A stretch of 34,857 nt of DNA, taken from contig CAZOAR010000029.1 of assembly GCA_964577985.1 (NCBI GenBank), forward strand, positions 1-34,857, given 5' to 3'. The position numbers and the translations under genes are program-made. The DNA is from CAZOAR01 sp964577985 (lineage in GTDB: Bacteria; Gemmatimonadota; CAZMKB01; CAZNLH01). A model generated the notes under the pieces. It worked only from the letters and a program-made list of their open reading frames with translations, did no database searches and was not told the origin of the DNA. Numbering within the stretch: position 1 is the first letter of the stretch; each line of letters starts with the position of its first letter. This document shows positions 23,572-32,156 of the stretch, piece after piece.

Positions 23572-23600
23572 ATTCTATAAGCCATCTCATCTATTGTCAA
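23572..23600 (-). promoter_or_regulatory. Sigma70-like promoter for the symporter
   Basis: On the minus strand, TTGACA (23600-23595), a 17-nt spacer, and TAGAAT (23577-23572). The leader is about 35 nt. Confidence 0.7.
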
Positions 23601-23662
23601 ATAGCAGGGGAAAAGGCGGGGCGGCCATCGGTATGAGGACCGGCAGTGTGTGGCATAAAGAA

Positions 23663-23688
23663 GGGGACAGCGCGCCGGCACTGTCCCC
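23663..23688 (-). terminator. ggggacag hairpin, terminator of the 23743-25701 gene
   Basis: ggggacag and ctgtcccc form an 8-bp stem with a 10-nt loop, 54 nt after the stop. On the minus strand it is followed by ttcttta. A related hairpin ends the paralogue (25918-25943). Confidence 0.6.
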
Positions 23689-23742
23689 TGATACTCTTCG
23701 TCTCCTGTTAGTTGACGTATCTCTCAAAAAACAACGCCCTGA

Positions 23743-25701
23743 TTACTTCAGGACAACCATCTTTCTGGTTGTTCTCAGGCCCTCGTTAGTCTCCAGGACG
23801 TAGAGGTATATTCCGCTCGATACCTTCTGGCCGCGGTCATCCTCGCCGTTCCATTGTACTGAATGAGTGCCGGCCTCTCTGGTACCGTTCACCAGCTCTT
23901 TCACAACCTGTCCCCTGATGTTGTGAACCTTGATCGAGATCTGAGCCTCATCCGCGAGCTGATAGGAAATCGTCGTCGAAGGATTGAACGGGTTGGGGTA
24001 GTTCTGACCGAGAGCGAACGCCCTGGGGATCGACGCCCCGCCGCCGGTGCCATTGTCATCCCCGATACCTGTGCTTGCGATAGCCTCGAAGTCGACCGGT
24101 GCCACCAGAAGCATGTCGAAGTTGGGGGAGGACTCGTCACCGCGCATGAATGTCCCTGCTACGTCGTCATTCTGATAGATCATGACAAAGTCGTTGATCC
24201 CGTCAGAGTTCCCGACGCTGAAGCCGGGTAGATCCTGGACGAGGCCCTGAGGGTTGACCCTGGCAAGAGACGGGTAGAGGTCGTCAGAGCCGGTAGTACT
24301 GGTGATGTTGACACGATCCTGCCACGTCGCTCCACCGTCTGTCGAGACGGAGACATAGATGTCGCCGAAGTAGAAACCGTTGGTGAAATCCTGATCAGAG
24401 TCGACAAATCCTTCATAGACCACGTAGATGTTATTGCCAGACTCGTCGAACCCGATGGCGGGATGGCCTACGTTATAGGAAAAAGCCGTACCGCCGGCGA
24501 AGTTAGACACTCCGTCCGGGTGCCTGTAAACGGTCGTGACTCCATTGACGGGATCCCAGTGCTGGAGCTTTGTCCTGTACTGCCACAGACCGTCCACTCC
24601 CGGCGTGTAGAGGGTGTCGGAGCCGACGATGGTTCCCTGGGCCTGGTACGCCGTCCAGACGGCATGGGGCACGCCTGAAGGCGACACGCTGATCGCGGCA
24701 TTCTGCAAAGGACGATACTCGGTCGAACTCGTGTCGGGGGCCGCGTAGCTGGGAGTCGTCGGATGACCGGAGATATTCTGTCTGTCTCCCCACGTAACGC
24801 CGTTATCGGTGGACTCCCAGTAGTAGACATTCGTTCCGAAGTCGCTCGTGACAACACCCATCAGTCCATTGTCTGCACCTGACAGGGAGGGGATATCGGG
24901 ACCGCCGCCCACCCAGGCGCTCGCGTCATCGAGTGTGTTGAGGATTATGGGATCGTCCCAGGTAGCGTCGTAGAAGGTCTTGTGCGTGACCGCGATGTCG
25001 TCGATACCTCCGGAACAGGCGACGTCGAATGTAAAGCCGGCCATCGCCATATGACCCGTCGGATTGTTTGTGACGTAGAGACTTGGCCACAGGTAAGCAT
25101 CGCAGGCGTTTACACCGTCGCCGTAAGGCCCCTCGTACGGAGAGAAGGCACCTACACCCTGAAACGCATCCTGGAAGACATACCAGTGCATGCCGAACGC
25201 TCGGCTGTCCAGGTTCGTGTGCGTTGCTGTTATGGCGATATTTCCGAGACCCGTCGATGGTTCGGAATAGCCGAGTATCATGCCGTATCCTGCGCGCTGA
25301 TCACCGGTCCCGCTCCCCTCGACATAGCCGAAGTTCGTGAAGTTGCCATTGAAATAGTAGAGATATCTCATCCCTCGCGTTGGATAGCCGGTATTGTCGT
25401 CGTAGGAGACCATGCAGGTAGCGTGCAGGGCGCTGTCGCCAACCGCCGCGATGCGCTGATGAATAGTACCGTTGCACTGGTGATCCATGGTCGAGCTGTC
25501 GACAACCGTGCCGACCGCCATCAGCCTGGGAGGTGAAGGAATCTTATGCCCGTCCACGAAATCCGCCGGAAATGGTAGCGGCTCGTCACCGGAGAAATTG
25601 ACCTCCGGGAAGGCCTGCCTCACCTCGGAAGCGTCGAGGATGGTGGCAAGCATCAGCGGCAGGGCGAGAAAAGCGATAAGAGCGGACAATGTTTTTCTCA
25701 T
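23743..25701 (-). CDS. Secreted Asp-box (BNR/sialidase-fold-like) protein with T9SS sorting tail
   Basis: The 652-residue product starts at ATG 25701 behind AAAGGAG. It has a signal peptide ('LSALIAFLALPLMLATILDA') and a large beta-rich body with two Asp-box motifs, 'STDNGVTWGD' and 'STDGGATWQD', as found in BNR/sialidase-type propellers, but no sialidase catalytic arginine set is evident. Other marks are 'PSPPRLMAVGTVVDSS' and 'GTGDQRAGYG'. It ends with a T9SS type A tail ('NYPNPFNPSTTISYQL', 'VHNIRGQVVKEL', 'SSGIYLYVLET', 'RKMVVLK'). It is a close tandem paralogue of 25995-27938 with a matching promoter and leader. Probably a surface or released protein that binds a polymer; function not known. 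Confidence 0.88.
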   Translation of the reverse strand: MRKTLSALIAFLALPLMLATILDASEVRQAFPEVNFSGDEPLPFPADFVDGHKIPSPPRLMAVGTVVDSSTMDHQCNGTIHQRIAAVGDSALHATCMVSYDDNTGYPTRGMRYLYYFNGNFTNFGYVEGSGTGDQRAGYGMILGYSEPSTGLGNIAITATHTNLDSRAFGMHWYVFQDAFQGVGAFSPYEGPYGDGVNACDAYLWPSLYVTNNPTGHMAMAGFTFDVACSGGIDDIAVTHKTFYDATWDDPIILNTLDDASAWVGGGPDIPSLSGADNGLMGVVTSDFGTNVYYWESTDNGVTWGDRQNISGHPTTPSYAAPDTSSTEYRPLQNAAISVSPSGVPHAVWTAYQAQGTIVGSDTLYTPGVDGLWQYRTKLQHWDPVNGVTTVYRHPDGVSNFAGGTAFSYNVGHPAIGFDESGNNIYVVYEGFVDSDQDFTNGFYFGDIYVSVSTDGGATWQDRVNITSTTGSDDLYPSLARVNPQGLVQDLPGFSVGNSDGINDFVMIYQNDDVAGTFMRGDESSPNFDMLLVAPVDFEAIASTGIGDDNGTGGGASIPRAFALGQNYPNPFNPSTTISYQLADEAQISIKVHNIRGQVVKELVNGTREAGTHSVQWNGEDDRGQKVSSGIYLYVLETNEGLRTTRKMVVLK

Positions 25702-25779
25702 TTTTAACTCCTTTCTGACATGGAACCTGTTCCAATCGGGTCAAAGCCATGCTTACGGAATATACTCCGTGTTGTAGTA

Positions 25780-25809
25780 GTTTCACCTCCTCTACTCCGG
25801 GTATTGGCG
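25780..25809 (-). promoter_or_regulatory. Conserved leader block upstream of the first paralogue
   Basis: The minus-strand leader carries cgccaatac...gaggaggtgaaac about 80-110 nt before the start codon. The same block stands in the same place before the paralogue (28016-28046). It includes a ribosome-site-like GGAGG that can be enclosed by a short gtag/ctac pairing. Role unknown. Confidence 0.45.
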
Positions 25810-25848
25810 GTCGAACGTATGTGTCTGTAAATCTGTACGGCAATTCAT

Positions 25849-25877
25849 ATTATTCCACTTTTTTCCAGATCTGTCAA
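25849..25877 (-). promoter_or_regulatory. Sigma70-like promoter for the 23743-25701 gene
   Basis: On the minus strand, TTGACA (25877-25872), a 17-nt spacer, and AATAAT (25854-25849). It is identical in both boxes and in spacing to the paralogue's promoter. The leader is about 140 nt. Confidence 0.75.
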
Positions 25878-25917
25878 GAGCATATCGTATTTCTCCACCG
25901 CGTTCGCGCAAAGAAAA

Positions 25918-25943
25918 GGGGACAGCGCACGAACACCGTCCCC
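25918..25943 (-). terminator. ggggac hairpin, terminator of the 25995-27938 gene
   Basis: ggggac and gtcccc form a 6-bp stem with a 14-nt loop, 51 nt after the stop. On the minus strand it is followed by ttttcttt. It shares 'aaggggacagcgc' with the hairpin at 23663. Confidence 0.6.
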
Positions 25944-25994
25944 GATTCCAGAATTACCGTTATGGCGATCAATACCTGAGACCTCGCTCCATGG

Positions 25995-27938
25995 CTACTT
26001 CAGGACAACCATCTTCCTTGTGGATCGCAGGCCCCCGCTGGTCTCCATGACATAGAGATAAATCCCGCTCGATACCGTCTGGCCTCGGTCATCTTCGCCG
26101 TTCCACTGTACAGAATGTGTACCGGCCTCTCTATTGCCGTTTACCAGCTCTCTCACAACCTGCCCTCTCATGTTGTGAACCGTTATCGACACCTGAGCGT
26201 CTTCGGCGAGCTGATAGGAGATGGTCGTGGACGGATTGAACGGGTTCGGGTAGTTCTGATTGAGAGCGAACGCCTTTGGAATGGACGCCCCGCCGTTGCC
26301 CTCGCTGTCGCCTATGCCAACCGATGGGATGTCGGCGAGATCAACCGGCGCTACGAAGAACATGTCCCAGTTGGGTGAGGACTCATCACCGATGAGAAAG
26401 GTCCCCGCGACGTCGTCGTTCTGGTAGACCATCACGAAGTCGTTATCACCATCGAAATCCCCCACGCTGAAGCCCGGCAGTTCGGAGAATCCACCCTGGG
26501 CATTGACCTGAGCCACGGAGGGATAAAGATCGTCGGAGCCCGGGCTGTTGGTGATATTGATACGGTCCTGCCAGGTCGCTCCACCGTCGGTCGAATAAGA
26601 GCAATAAACGTCGCCGAAGTAGAAGCCGTTGGTGAAATCCTGATCGGCGTCGACAAATCCCTCGTATATGACATAGACGATATCACCGGACTCGTCGAAG
26701 CCGATGCTGGGATGCCCCACGTTGTAAGCGAAATTCGTACCGCCGGCAAAATCGGAGACGCCAAGGGGATGTCTGTAGACGGTCGTGACACCGTTTATCG
26801 GGTCCCAGTGCTCGATCTTTGTCCTGTACTGCCAGACGCTGCTCGAACCCGGCGTGTATGTAGAGTCGCTCGGGCTGTCTCCACGCGCCTGGTACGAGGT
26901 CCAGACTATGTGAGGCACTCCATCGGGCGATGCCTGTATCGCATTGTTCTGCAGCGGACGGTACTCGGTTGAGCTGCTGTCGGTAGCGATGTTGTGTGGG
27001 GCAATCGGGTAACCCGTGACGTCCATGCGGTCACTCCAGCTCGCGCCTCCGTCGGTGGACTCCCAGTAGTAGATGTTTGTTCCAAAGTCGGATGTTGCTA
27101 TCCACATGTGGCCGTCATCATATGACGCCATCATCGGGTTGTTGGACCCCGCGCCCCACTGACTCGGATCCTCGAGTGTGTCGAGCAGCATGCCCGATCC
27201 CCACGCCGCATCATTGAAGGCCTTGTGGACCACCATGATGTCGTCGATCCCTCCGGTACACGAGGCAGCGTTTGTCCTGGCTGTCATCGCCATGTCACCC
27301 GTAGCGTCGTTCACAACGGCAATGCTGGGCCACAGGAAATCATCGCAGTCACCGAGACCGTTGAAAGGATCGCCCTCAAATGGAGAGAACGCGCCGACCC
27401 CCTGAAAGGCATCCTGGAAGCTGTACCAGTGAGAACCCATGGCTCTGCCGGCAAGGTTGGTGTGTGTGCTCATGACGGCCACGCTTCCAAGCCCGCTCGC
27501 GGGCGTGTAGTAATTGACGACGGATCCGAATCCGCCTCGTTGGTCACCCATTCCGCTTCCTTCGACGTATCCGAAGTTGGTGAATATGCCGTTGAAGTAG
27601 TAAACGTACTTCATCCCCCTCGTCCCGAAGCCCGGGTCGGGTGAGACCATCTCGGTGACGTGCATCCCGCCGTCGTGGGTGGTCGCGATGCGCGTATGCA
27701 GGGTCCCGTTAGCCTGAAGATCGTAAATGGAGCTGTCGATCACCGTACCGATCGCCATGAGCCTGGGAGGGCTGGGAATGGATGTCGCCGTTCCGTCACT
27801 TGTTGGAACCGGCGCGGGCTCGTTGCCCGTAATTTCCTGTTGAGGATAGACCTGCCTGACATCCTCCGCTTTCAGCAGTGTGACGGCGATCAGCGGCAGG
27901 CAGAGAAGAATAGCTGGAACAGACAAGATCTTACGCAT
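25995..27938 (-). CDS. Secreted Asp-box (BNR/sialidase-fold-like) protein with T9SS sorting tail, paralogue of 23743-25701
   Basis: The start is placed at ATG 27938 because AAGGAG lies about 7 nt upstream and a signal peptide ('ILSVPAILLCLPLIAVTLL') follows; an in-frame codon 33 nt earlier has neither advantage. The 647-residue product matches its neighbour along the whole length, including 'PSPPRLMAIGTVIDSS', 'GMGDQRGGFG', Asp boxes 'STDGGASWSD' and 'STDGGATWQD', and the T9SS tail ('NYPNPFNPSTTISYQL', 'VHNMRGQVVREL', 'SSGIYLYVMET', 'RKMVVLK'). Each copy has its own promoter, leader block and terminator, so this is a duplication of a whole transcription unit. Function unknown. Confidence 0.88.
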   Translation of the reverse strand: MRKILSVPAILLCLPLIAVTLLKAEDVRQVYPQQEITGNEPAPVPTSDGTATSIPSPPRLMAIGTVIDSSIYDLQANGTLHTRIATTHDGGMHVTEMVSPDPGFGTRGMKYVYYFNGIFTNFGYVEGSGMGDQRGGFGSVVNYYTPASGLGSVAVMSTHTNLAGRAMGSHWYSFQDAFQGVGAFSPFEGDPFNGLGDCDDFLWPSIAVVNDATGDMAMTARTNAASCTGGIDDIMVVHKAFNDAAWGSGMLLDTLEDPSQWGAGSNNPMMASYDDGHMWIATSDFGTNIYYWESTDGGASWSDRMDVTGYPIAPHNIATDSSSTEYRPLQNNAIQASPDGVPHIVWTSYQARGDSPSDSTYTPGSSSVWQYRTKIEHWDPINGVTTVYRHPLGVSDFAGGTNFAYNVGHPSIGFDESGDIVYVIYEGFVDADQDFTNGFYFGDVYCSYSTDGGATWQDRINITNSPGSDDLYPSVAQVNAQGGFSELPGFSVGDFDGDNDFVMVYQNDDVAGTFLIGDESSPNWDMFFVAPVDLADIPSVGIGDSEGNGGASIPKAFALNQNYPNPFNPSTTISYQLAEDAQVSITVHNMRGQVVRELVNGNREAGTHSVQWNGEDDRGQTVSSGIYLYVMETSGGLRSTRKMVVLK

Positions 27939-28015
27939 TCGAAACTCCTTCTTTGGACAGAGCTGATTCAATTTCGACCAGAGTAGTCATTCGGGGATCA
28001 GAGCCTGGCTGTGCT

Positions 28016-28046
28016 GTTTCACCTCCTCCGGTTCAGTATACTGGCG
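28016..28046 (-). promoter_or_regulatory. Conserved leader block upstream of the second paralogue
   Basis: The minus strand reads cgccagtatactg...gaggaggtgaaac, matching the block at 25780-25809. The parts of the leader on each side of it are not obviously alike between the copies, so this block stands out. Confidence 0.45.
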
Positions 28047-28087
28047 ATAAGTAATCAACGTGAAAGGAAGTCGTACTCAGGGTTTAT

Positions 28088-28116
28088 ATTATTTCACATT
28101 CCACCGGATTTGTCAA
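28088..28116 (-). promoter_or_regulatory. Sigma70-like promoter for the 25995-27938 gene
   Basis: On the minus strand, TTGACA (28116-28111), a 17-nt spacer, and AATAAT (28093-28088). Similarity with the paralogue promoter continues a few bases upstream of the -35 (tgtcaagagc on the plus strand). Confidence 0.75.
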
Positions 28117-28154
28117 GAGCGCATGGCTTCTTGGAGTTTCTCCGCTTCTTTCGT

Positions 28155-28308
28155 GTCATTCCGGCTTGTCCGGAATCGGCCTGATTGTGCGATGGGATTC
28201 CCGACAAGCGGGAATGACATGTGGGGCTGGAATGGCATGTGGTCGTCATCTGTAGCACCAGAAAGGATTAATGGATATTTAACCAGCTTTTCCGGGGAGA
28301 CTCCCGGG
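28155..28308 (-). repeat. Composite dispersed repeat, inverted copy
   Basis: The left part (28155-28218) is an inverted repeat: gtcattccggcttgtccgg at one end and the near-complement ending gcgggaatgac at the other, each arm itself a hairpin. The right part (28219-28308), ending ttttccggggagactcccgg, matches inversely the units at 34517-34857. It fills the space between divergent promoters of the Asp-box gene and trxB. Confidence 0.8.
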
Positions 28309-28371
28309 CATGGCTTTTCTGCAGTTCCGACCCGCCGCTTCCCCGGCCGGACGGTCCCTGGCTGTTTCGTA

Positions 28372-28399
28372 TTGACATCGGGCATCATGGCCATATAAT
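28372..28399 (+). promoter_or_regulatory. Consensus sigma70-like promoter for trxB
   Basis: TTGACA at 28372-28377, a 16-nt spacer, and TATAAT at 28394-28399: both boxes are perfect. The leader is about 45 nt. Confidence 0.8.
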
Positions 28400-28450
28400 T
28401 ATTGTTCCGGAGAGCGGGACTCGACATGCATTTACGGGAGGTGTCATCAA

Positions 28451-29389
28451 ATGGAAGAAGGGATCAGGGACGTAGTCATACTGGGATCAGGTTGTGCCGG
28501 GCTGACATCGGCAATCTACGCGTCACGCGCCGCGTTGAGCCCGCTGGTCATAGAAGGGCCGGAACCTGGTGGTCAGCTTTCGCTTACGTCACTCGTGGAG
28601 AATTACCCGGGTTTTGTTGAGGGGATAGAGGGACCTGCATTGATGCAGAGCATCAGGGATCAGGCCGTGCGATTCGGGGCGGAGATATCGAGAGGCACAA
28701 TAGACCGCGTCGACCTGTCGAAGGAACCGTTTTCTCTCTTTGTGGAAGGGCGGGAGGTCCGGGCGTCGACGATTATCATCGCGACCGGCGCGACTGCAAG
28801 GCTCCTCGGGCTCGAATCTGAGAAGCGATTGCTGGGTAAAGGGGTGTCGACATGCGCGACGTGTGACGGATTCTTCTACAGGGATGAGGAGATCGTGGTG
28901 GTCGGTGGGGGTGATTCCGCACTCGAAGAGGCCATATTTCTGACGAAATTCGCGTCAAAGGTCACTATAATTCACAGACGCGACGAGCTCAGAGGGTCAC
29001 AGATACTGCAGCAGCGCGCCCATCAGAACTCCAGAATCACCTTCCGCTGGAACGCGGTCCCGCACGAGTTCATAAGTGACGAAGAGGGGGGGGTCGTCGG
29101 TGTCGATGTGGAGGATGTCAAGACGGGAGAGATAAGCCGCATAGATTGCAAAGGCGCCTTCATAGCTATCGGACATATTCCGAACACAGACGTTTTCAAA
29201 GATCAGCTGAAACTCGACGACGACGGTTACATAGTGGCGGAAAGGGACATATATACGAGCAGGGAAGGAGTCTTTGCCGCGGGTGACGTCGCCGATCGCG
29301 TCTTCAAGCAGGCTATCACGGCGGCGGGTGCGGGGTGCAAGGCGGCCATCGCGGTGGAAAGATATCTGCAGGAAAAAGGAAAAGGATAG
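28451..29389 (+). CDS. trxB: Thioredoxin reductase
   Basis: This 312-residue flavoprotein transfers electrons from NADPH through FAD and a redox disulfide to thioredoxin. Visible parts are the FAD-binding 'VVILGSGCAGLTSAIYASRA', 'PGGQLSLTSLVENYPGF', the redox pair C135-A-T-C138 in 'STCATCDGFF', the NAD(P)-binding 'VVVGGGDSALEEAIFLT' with 'HRRDELRGS', and the closing 'GVFAAGDVADRVFKQAITAA'. Length is normal for the low-molecular-weight bacterial type. ATG 28451 follows GGGAGG. The ETF-QO gene follows after 12 nt, so they probably form an operon driven by the consensus promoter at 28372. It could also reduce the selenoprotein glutaredoxin encoded nearby, but that is inference only. Confidence 0.95.
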   Translation: MEEGIRDVVILGSGCAGLTSAIYASRAALSPLVIEGPEPGGQLSLTSLVENYPGFVEGIEGPALMQSIRDQAVRFGAEISRGTIDRVDLSKEPFSLFVEGREVRASTIIIATGATARLLGLESEKRLLGKGVSTCATCDGFFYRDEEIVVVGGGDSALEEAIFLTKFASKVTIIHRRDELRGSQILQQRAHQNSRITFRWNAVPHEFISDEEGGVVGVDVEDVKTGEISRIDCKGAFIAIGHIPNTDVFKDQLKLDDDGYIVAERDIYTSREGVFAAGDVADRVFKQAITAAGAGCKAAIAVERYLQEKGKG

Positions 29390-29401
29390 AGGAATACGTT
29401 C

Positions 29402-31090
29402 ATGGCTCCTGAGAGAGAAAGTATCGAGGTCGATGTCCTGTTCGTGGGTGCTGGACCCGCCAATCTCAGTGGGGCCTGCCACCTCGCCAGGCTACTGAAA
29501 GAGAGGGATGGCGGTGGTGATTCGTCGGCAGGACCAGCCGGCGAGGTGTCGATAATGGTCATAGACAAAGGCCGGGAGACGGGTGCGCATGGCGTCTCCG
29601 GTGCGGTACTCAACCCCCGCACACTGGATGAACTGGTATCAGACTGGAGGGGGAAAGATCCGCCGATGCCGGGCATCCCTGTCCGTGATGACGCGCTCTA
29701 CTTCCTCACGAGGAACGGCAAATTCAAGTTCCCCATCCTCCCCTCTTTTCTGAACAACCATGGTTATTTCGTAATCTCCCTTTCGAGGTTTGTCCGCTGG
29801 CTCGCGCCGATGGTCGAGGCGGAAGGTGTTGACATCTTCCCGGCGTTTCCCGCGGTCGAACTGCTCTATGACGACGACATGGTCACAGGGGTGAGGACAG
29901 GCGACAAAGGGATAGGAAGGGACGGGGAGAAGAAGGCGAATTATGAGCCGGGCATAGACATCCTCGCAAAGGTGACGGTTCTGGGCGAAGGGCCTCGAGG
30001 AACCCTTACGAAGACGCTCATCAGGAAGATGGGCCTCGACCGCGGCAGAAATCCGCAGGGCTACGCACTTGGAGTAAAAGAAGTGTGGGAAGTTCCCGAT
30101 TGCAGTCTCGACCCCGGAGACATTATCCATACCGTGCTCTGGCCGCTGGAGCAGGATGACTTCGGCGGCGGGTTCATATACTCAATGGGAGATAATCTGG
30201 TCAACCTGGGAATGGTGATAGGACTCGGCAATGGCGATCCTTACATGAACACCCACGCGAAGTTGCAGGAGTTCAAGACTCATCCGTTCGTTTCGGATAT
30301 CCTGGCGGGAGGAGAAATACTCGAATACGGAGCCAAGACTATTCCCGAGGGGGGCTGTTACGCGATGCCCAGAGCTTATGGCGCTGGTGTCCTGATAGTT
30401 GGAGATTCCGCGGGAACGCTCAATTCGAGAGCGCTCAAGGGTATTCACCTGGCAATGAAGAGTGGCATGCTTGCCGCCGAGACCATCCTGGAGGCGATGG
30501 ACAGGGACGATTACTCGGAGGCAACCCTTTCGGGTTACGCGAAGCGGTTGGAGGACAGCTGGTTGTGGGAAGAGCTTTACCCGGTGCGGAATTTTCACCA
30601 GGGATATGATGACGGGCTCTGGAAAGGGATGATGAGAACAGGTGTTCAGATGTTGACCGGGGGCCGCGGACTGAAAGATCCGATGCCTGCGCAGCCCGAT
30701 TTCGCGAGGATGAAAACGGTAAGGGAGTTCTATGGTGGGAAGTGGAAAGAAAAGGATAAAGGGAAGTACGATAACAAGTACCTCTTCGACAAGGTGACGG
30801 ATGTTTTTTACTCCGGCACGAAACATGATGAAGACCAGCCCCCTCATCTGCACGTCGAGGATTACGACATCTGCAGCAACCGCTGTGTTGAGGAATATGG
30901 GAACCCCTGCGAGTCATTCTGCCCGGCGAGTGTCTACGAGATGGAAGAGACAGAGGACGGTGGCAAACGGTTGAAACTCAACCCTGCGAACTGTGTTCAC
31001 TGCAAGACGTGCGACATCATGGACCCCTACGAGATCATCACGTGGGTCCCCCCGGAAGGCGGAGGAGGGCCGGCCCACCAGAGGATGTAA
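29402..31090 (+). CDS. Electron transfer flavoprotein-ubiquinone oxidoreductase (ETF-QO)
   Basis: The 562-residue protein passes electrons from reduced ETF (from acyl-CoA and other dehydrogenases) to quinone in the membrane. It shows the FAD-binding 'VDVLFVGAGPANLSGACHLA', 'GRETGAHGVSGAVLNPRTLD', 'GYALGVKEVWEV', 'GVLIVGDSAGTLNSRALKGI' and a C-terminal ferredoxin-like [4Fe-4S] region with 'ESFCPASVYE' and 'NCVHCKTCDI', the cysteine pattern of ETF-QO. Length fits the bacterial family. ATG 29402 has GAGGA about 9 nt upstream. It lies 12 nt after trxB. The ETF subunits are not in this window. Confidence 0.94.
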   Translation: MAPERESIEVDVLFVGAGPANLSGACHLARLLKERDGGGDSSAGPAGEVSIMVIDKGRETGAHGVSGAVLNPRTLDELVSDWRGKDPPMPGIPVRDDALYFLTRNGKFKFPILPSFLNNHGYFVISLSRFVRWLAPMVEAEGVDIFPAFPAVELLYDDDMVTGVRTGDKGIGRDGEKKANYEPGIDILAKVTVLGEGPRGTLTKTLIRKMGLDRGRNPQGYALGVKEVWEVPDCSLDPGDIIHTVLWPLEQDDFGGGFIYSMGDNLVNLGMVIGLGNGDPYMNTHAKLQEFKTHPFVSDILAGGEILEYGAKTIPEGGCYAMPRAYGAGVLIVGDSAGTLNSRALKGIHLAMKSGMLAAETILEAMDRDDYSEATLSGYAKRLEDSWLWEELYPVRNFHQGYDDGLWKGMMRTGVQMLTGGRGLKDPMPAQPDFARMKTVREFYGGKWKEKDKGKYDNKYLFDKVTDVFYSGTKHDEDQPPHLHVEDYDICSNRCVEEYGNPCESFCPASVYEMEETEDGGKRLKLNPANCVHCKTCDIMDPYEIITWVPPEGGGGPAHQRM

Positions 31091-31330
31091 TCTCGTTCGG
31101 TATGAATTGACGTCTCCGTCAGATCAGGACATCTTCTGTGATGCCTGCAGAATGACCGTCCCCGGGGCGGGCAACCGTTGGGCAGGTCATCGATGTGGGG
31201 TCCCCACATGGCGGAAGGCCTGCAGTCTCCGGTCGGTAGCCCGGACTCGACACCCGAACTCTCACTATACCCGTCGTCGGAGCCTCATTTCACCGCGTCC
31301 TCTGATTGAGCAGGAAGAGCAGAGCGGCTC
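31091..31330 (+). other. Intergenic gap with a near-perfect palindrome
   Basis: No gene seen in 240 nt. At 31193-31209, atgtgggg and ccccacat flank a single base, a possible protein-binding palindrome or a tight hairpin; no T run follows. TTGACG near 31117 has no good -10. Confidence 0.4.
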
Positions 31331-32044
31331 GTGAAGGTTAAGAGAAAGACAGGCGTGCTGGTGATCGCAGGACCGGCAGACGTGAACAGACCGGCCTGGA
31401 TGTCTGAAGTGAAGAGCCTCCTGTCACGTGGCCACGAGGTGCATCTTTACCTGATCGACCGTGGCGTCCTCCACATGATTGAGGAGGATTTTCTCGCTCT
31501 TCGATCTGGGGGTCTCAGGCTCTATGCGTGTGCCTATGGATCGATTCGCTACGGGGTTCCACTCACAAAACACGCCGTCTTCTGCGGATTGACGGTTCTC
31601 AGCGGCATCCTGAAAGGATGCGAACAAATGGTCACGATCCCGCCGACTCATGTCGGGTGTGGCTACGACCCCATCTGGCCGTCGTCCGGCAGAGAGCCTA
31701 TCTCGAGCAACGGTGGGAAGGATATCGTGGTCTTCATCCGTTGGAGCCCTGCCGACAGTCACCTGCCGGTGGAAGGGCTGAGAATAGCGTCGGGCCTGAC
31801 CGTCGGAGAGTCGCCGATAAAGATCTGCCTGAGCCGGGAGACCTCGCCCCTCTTGTATCTCAACTCGGATAAGATAGTGGATGGCGAGCGGCGGGACGGC
31901 TATCTGGCTATCCTGGAGCGGGCGGAAGCGATTTTCTTCTCGGAAGGGAATCCGCCGGGGAACGGTTCGGCAAAGGCCCGTGCTATCGATGCCCCCGGAA
32001 GGGAGAAACTGATGTCAGAGGCCCACAGGCTCGTTGTAATCTGA
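31331..32044 (+). CDS. Protein of two DsrE-like domains
   Basis: This 237-residue cytoplasmic protein starts at GTG 31331; the ribosome site is weak and further away than usual. Residues about 5-108 look like a DsrE/TusD-type domain ('GVLVIAGPADVNRPAWMSEV', 'GHEVHLYLIDRGVLHM', 'VFCGLTVLSGILKGC'), and residues about 125-225 a second, more diverged copy ('DIVVFIRWSPADSHLPVEGL', 'IKICLSRETSPLL', 'AILERAEAIFFSEGN'). DsrE-like proteins carry sulfur on a Cys or act as small regulatory domains; Cys93 or Cys101 in the first copy could serve, while the second has only a Cys outside the usual place. It follows trxB and ETF-QO on the same strand but with a 240-nt gap. Assignment rests on pattern only. 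Confidence 0.6.
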   Translation: MKVKRKTGVLVIAGPADVNRPAWMSEVKSLLSRGHEVHLYLIDRGVLHMIEEDFLALRSGGLRLYACAYGSIRYGVPLTKHAVFCGLTVLSGILKGCEQMVTIPPTHVGCGYDPIWPSSGREPISSNGGKDIVVFIRWSPADSHLPVEGLRIASGLTVGESPIKICLSRETSPLLYLNSDKIVDGERRDGYLAILERAEAIFFSEGNPPGNGSAKARAIDAPGREKLMSEAHRLVVI

Positions 32045-32156
32045 TTCGAGCCAAACCGCCCACTGTTATGCTTCCTGGAGTAACCAGAATCTGCGTATGG
32101 ATGGTGAAACTGGAAGGTCCCGACGTCGATCCCTGAGATCCGATACCGGACTACCA

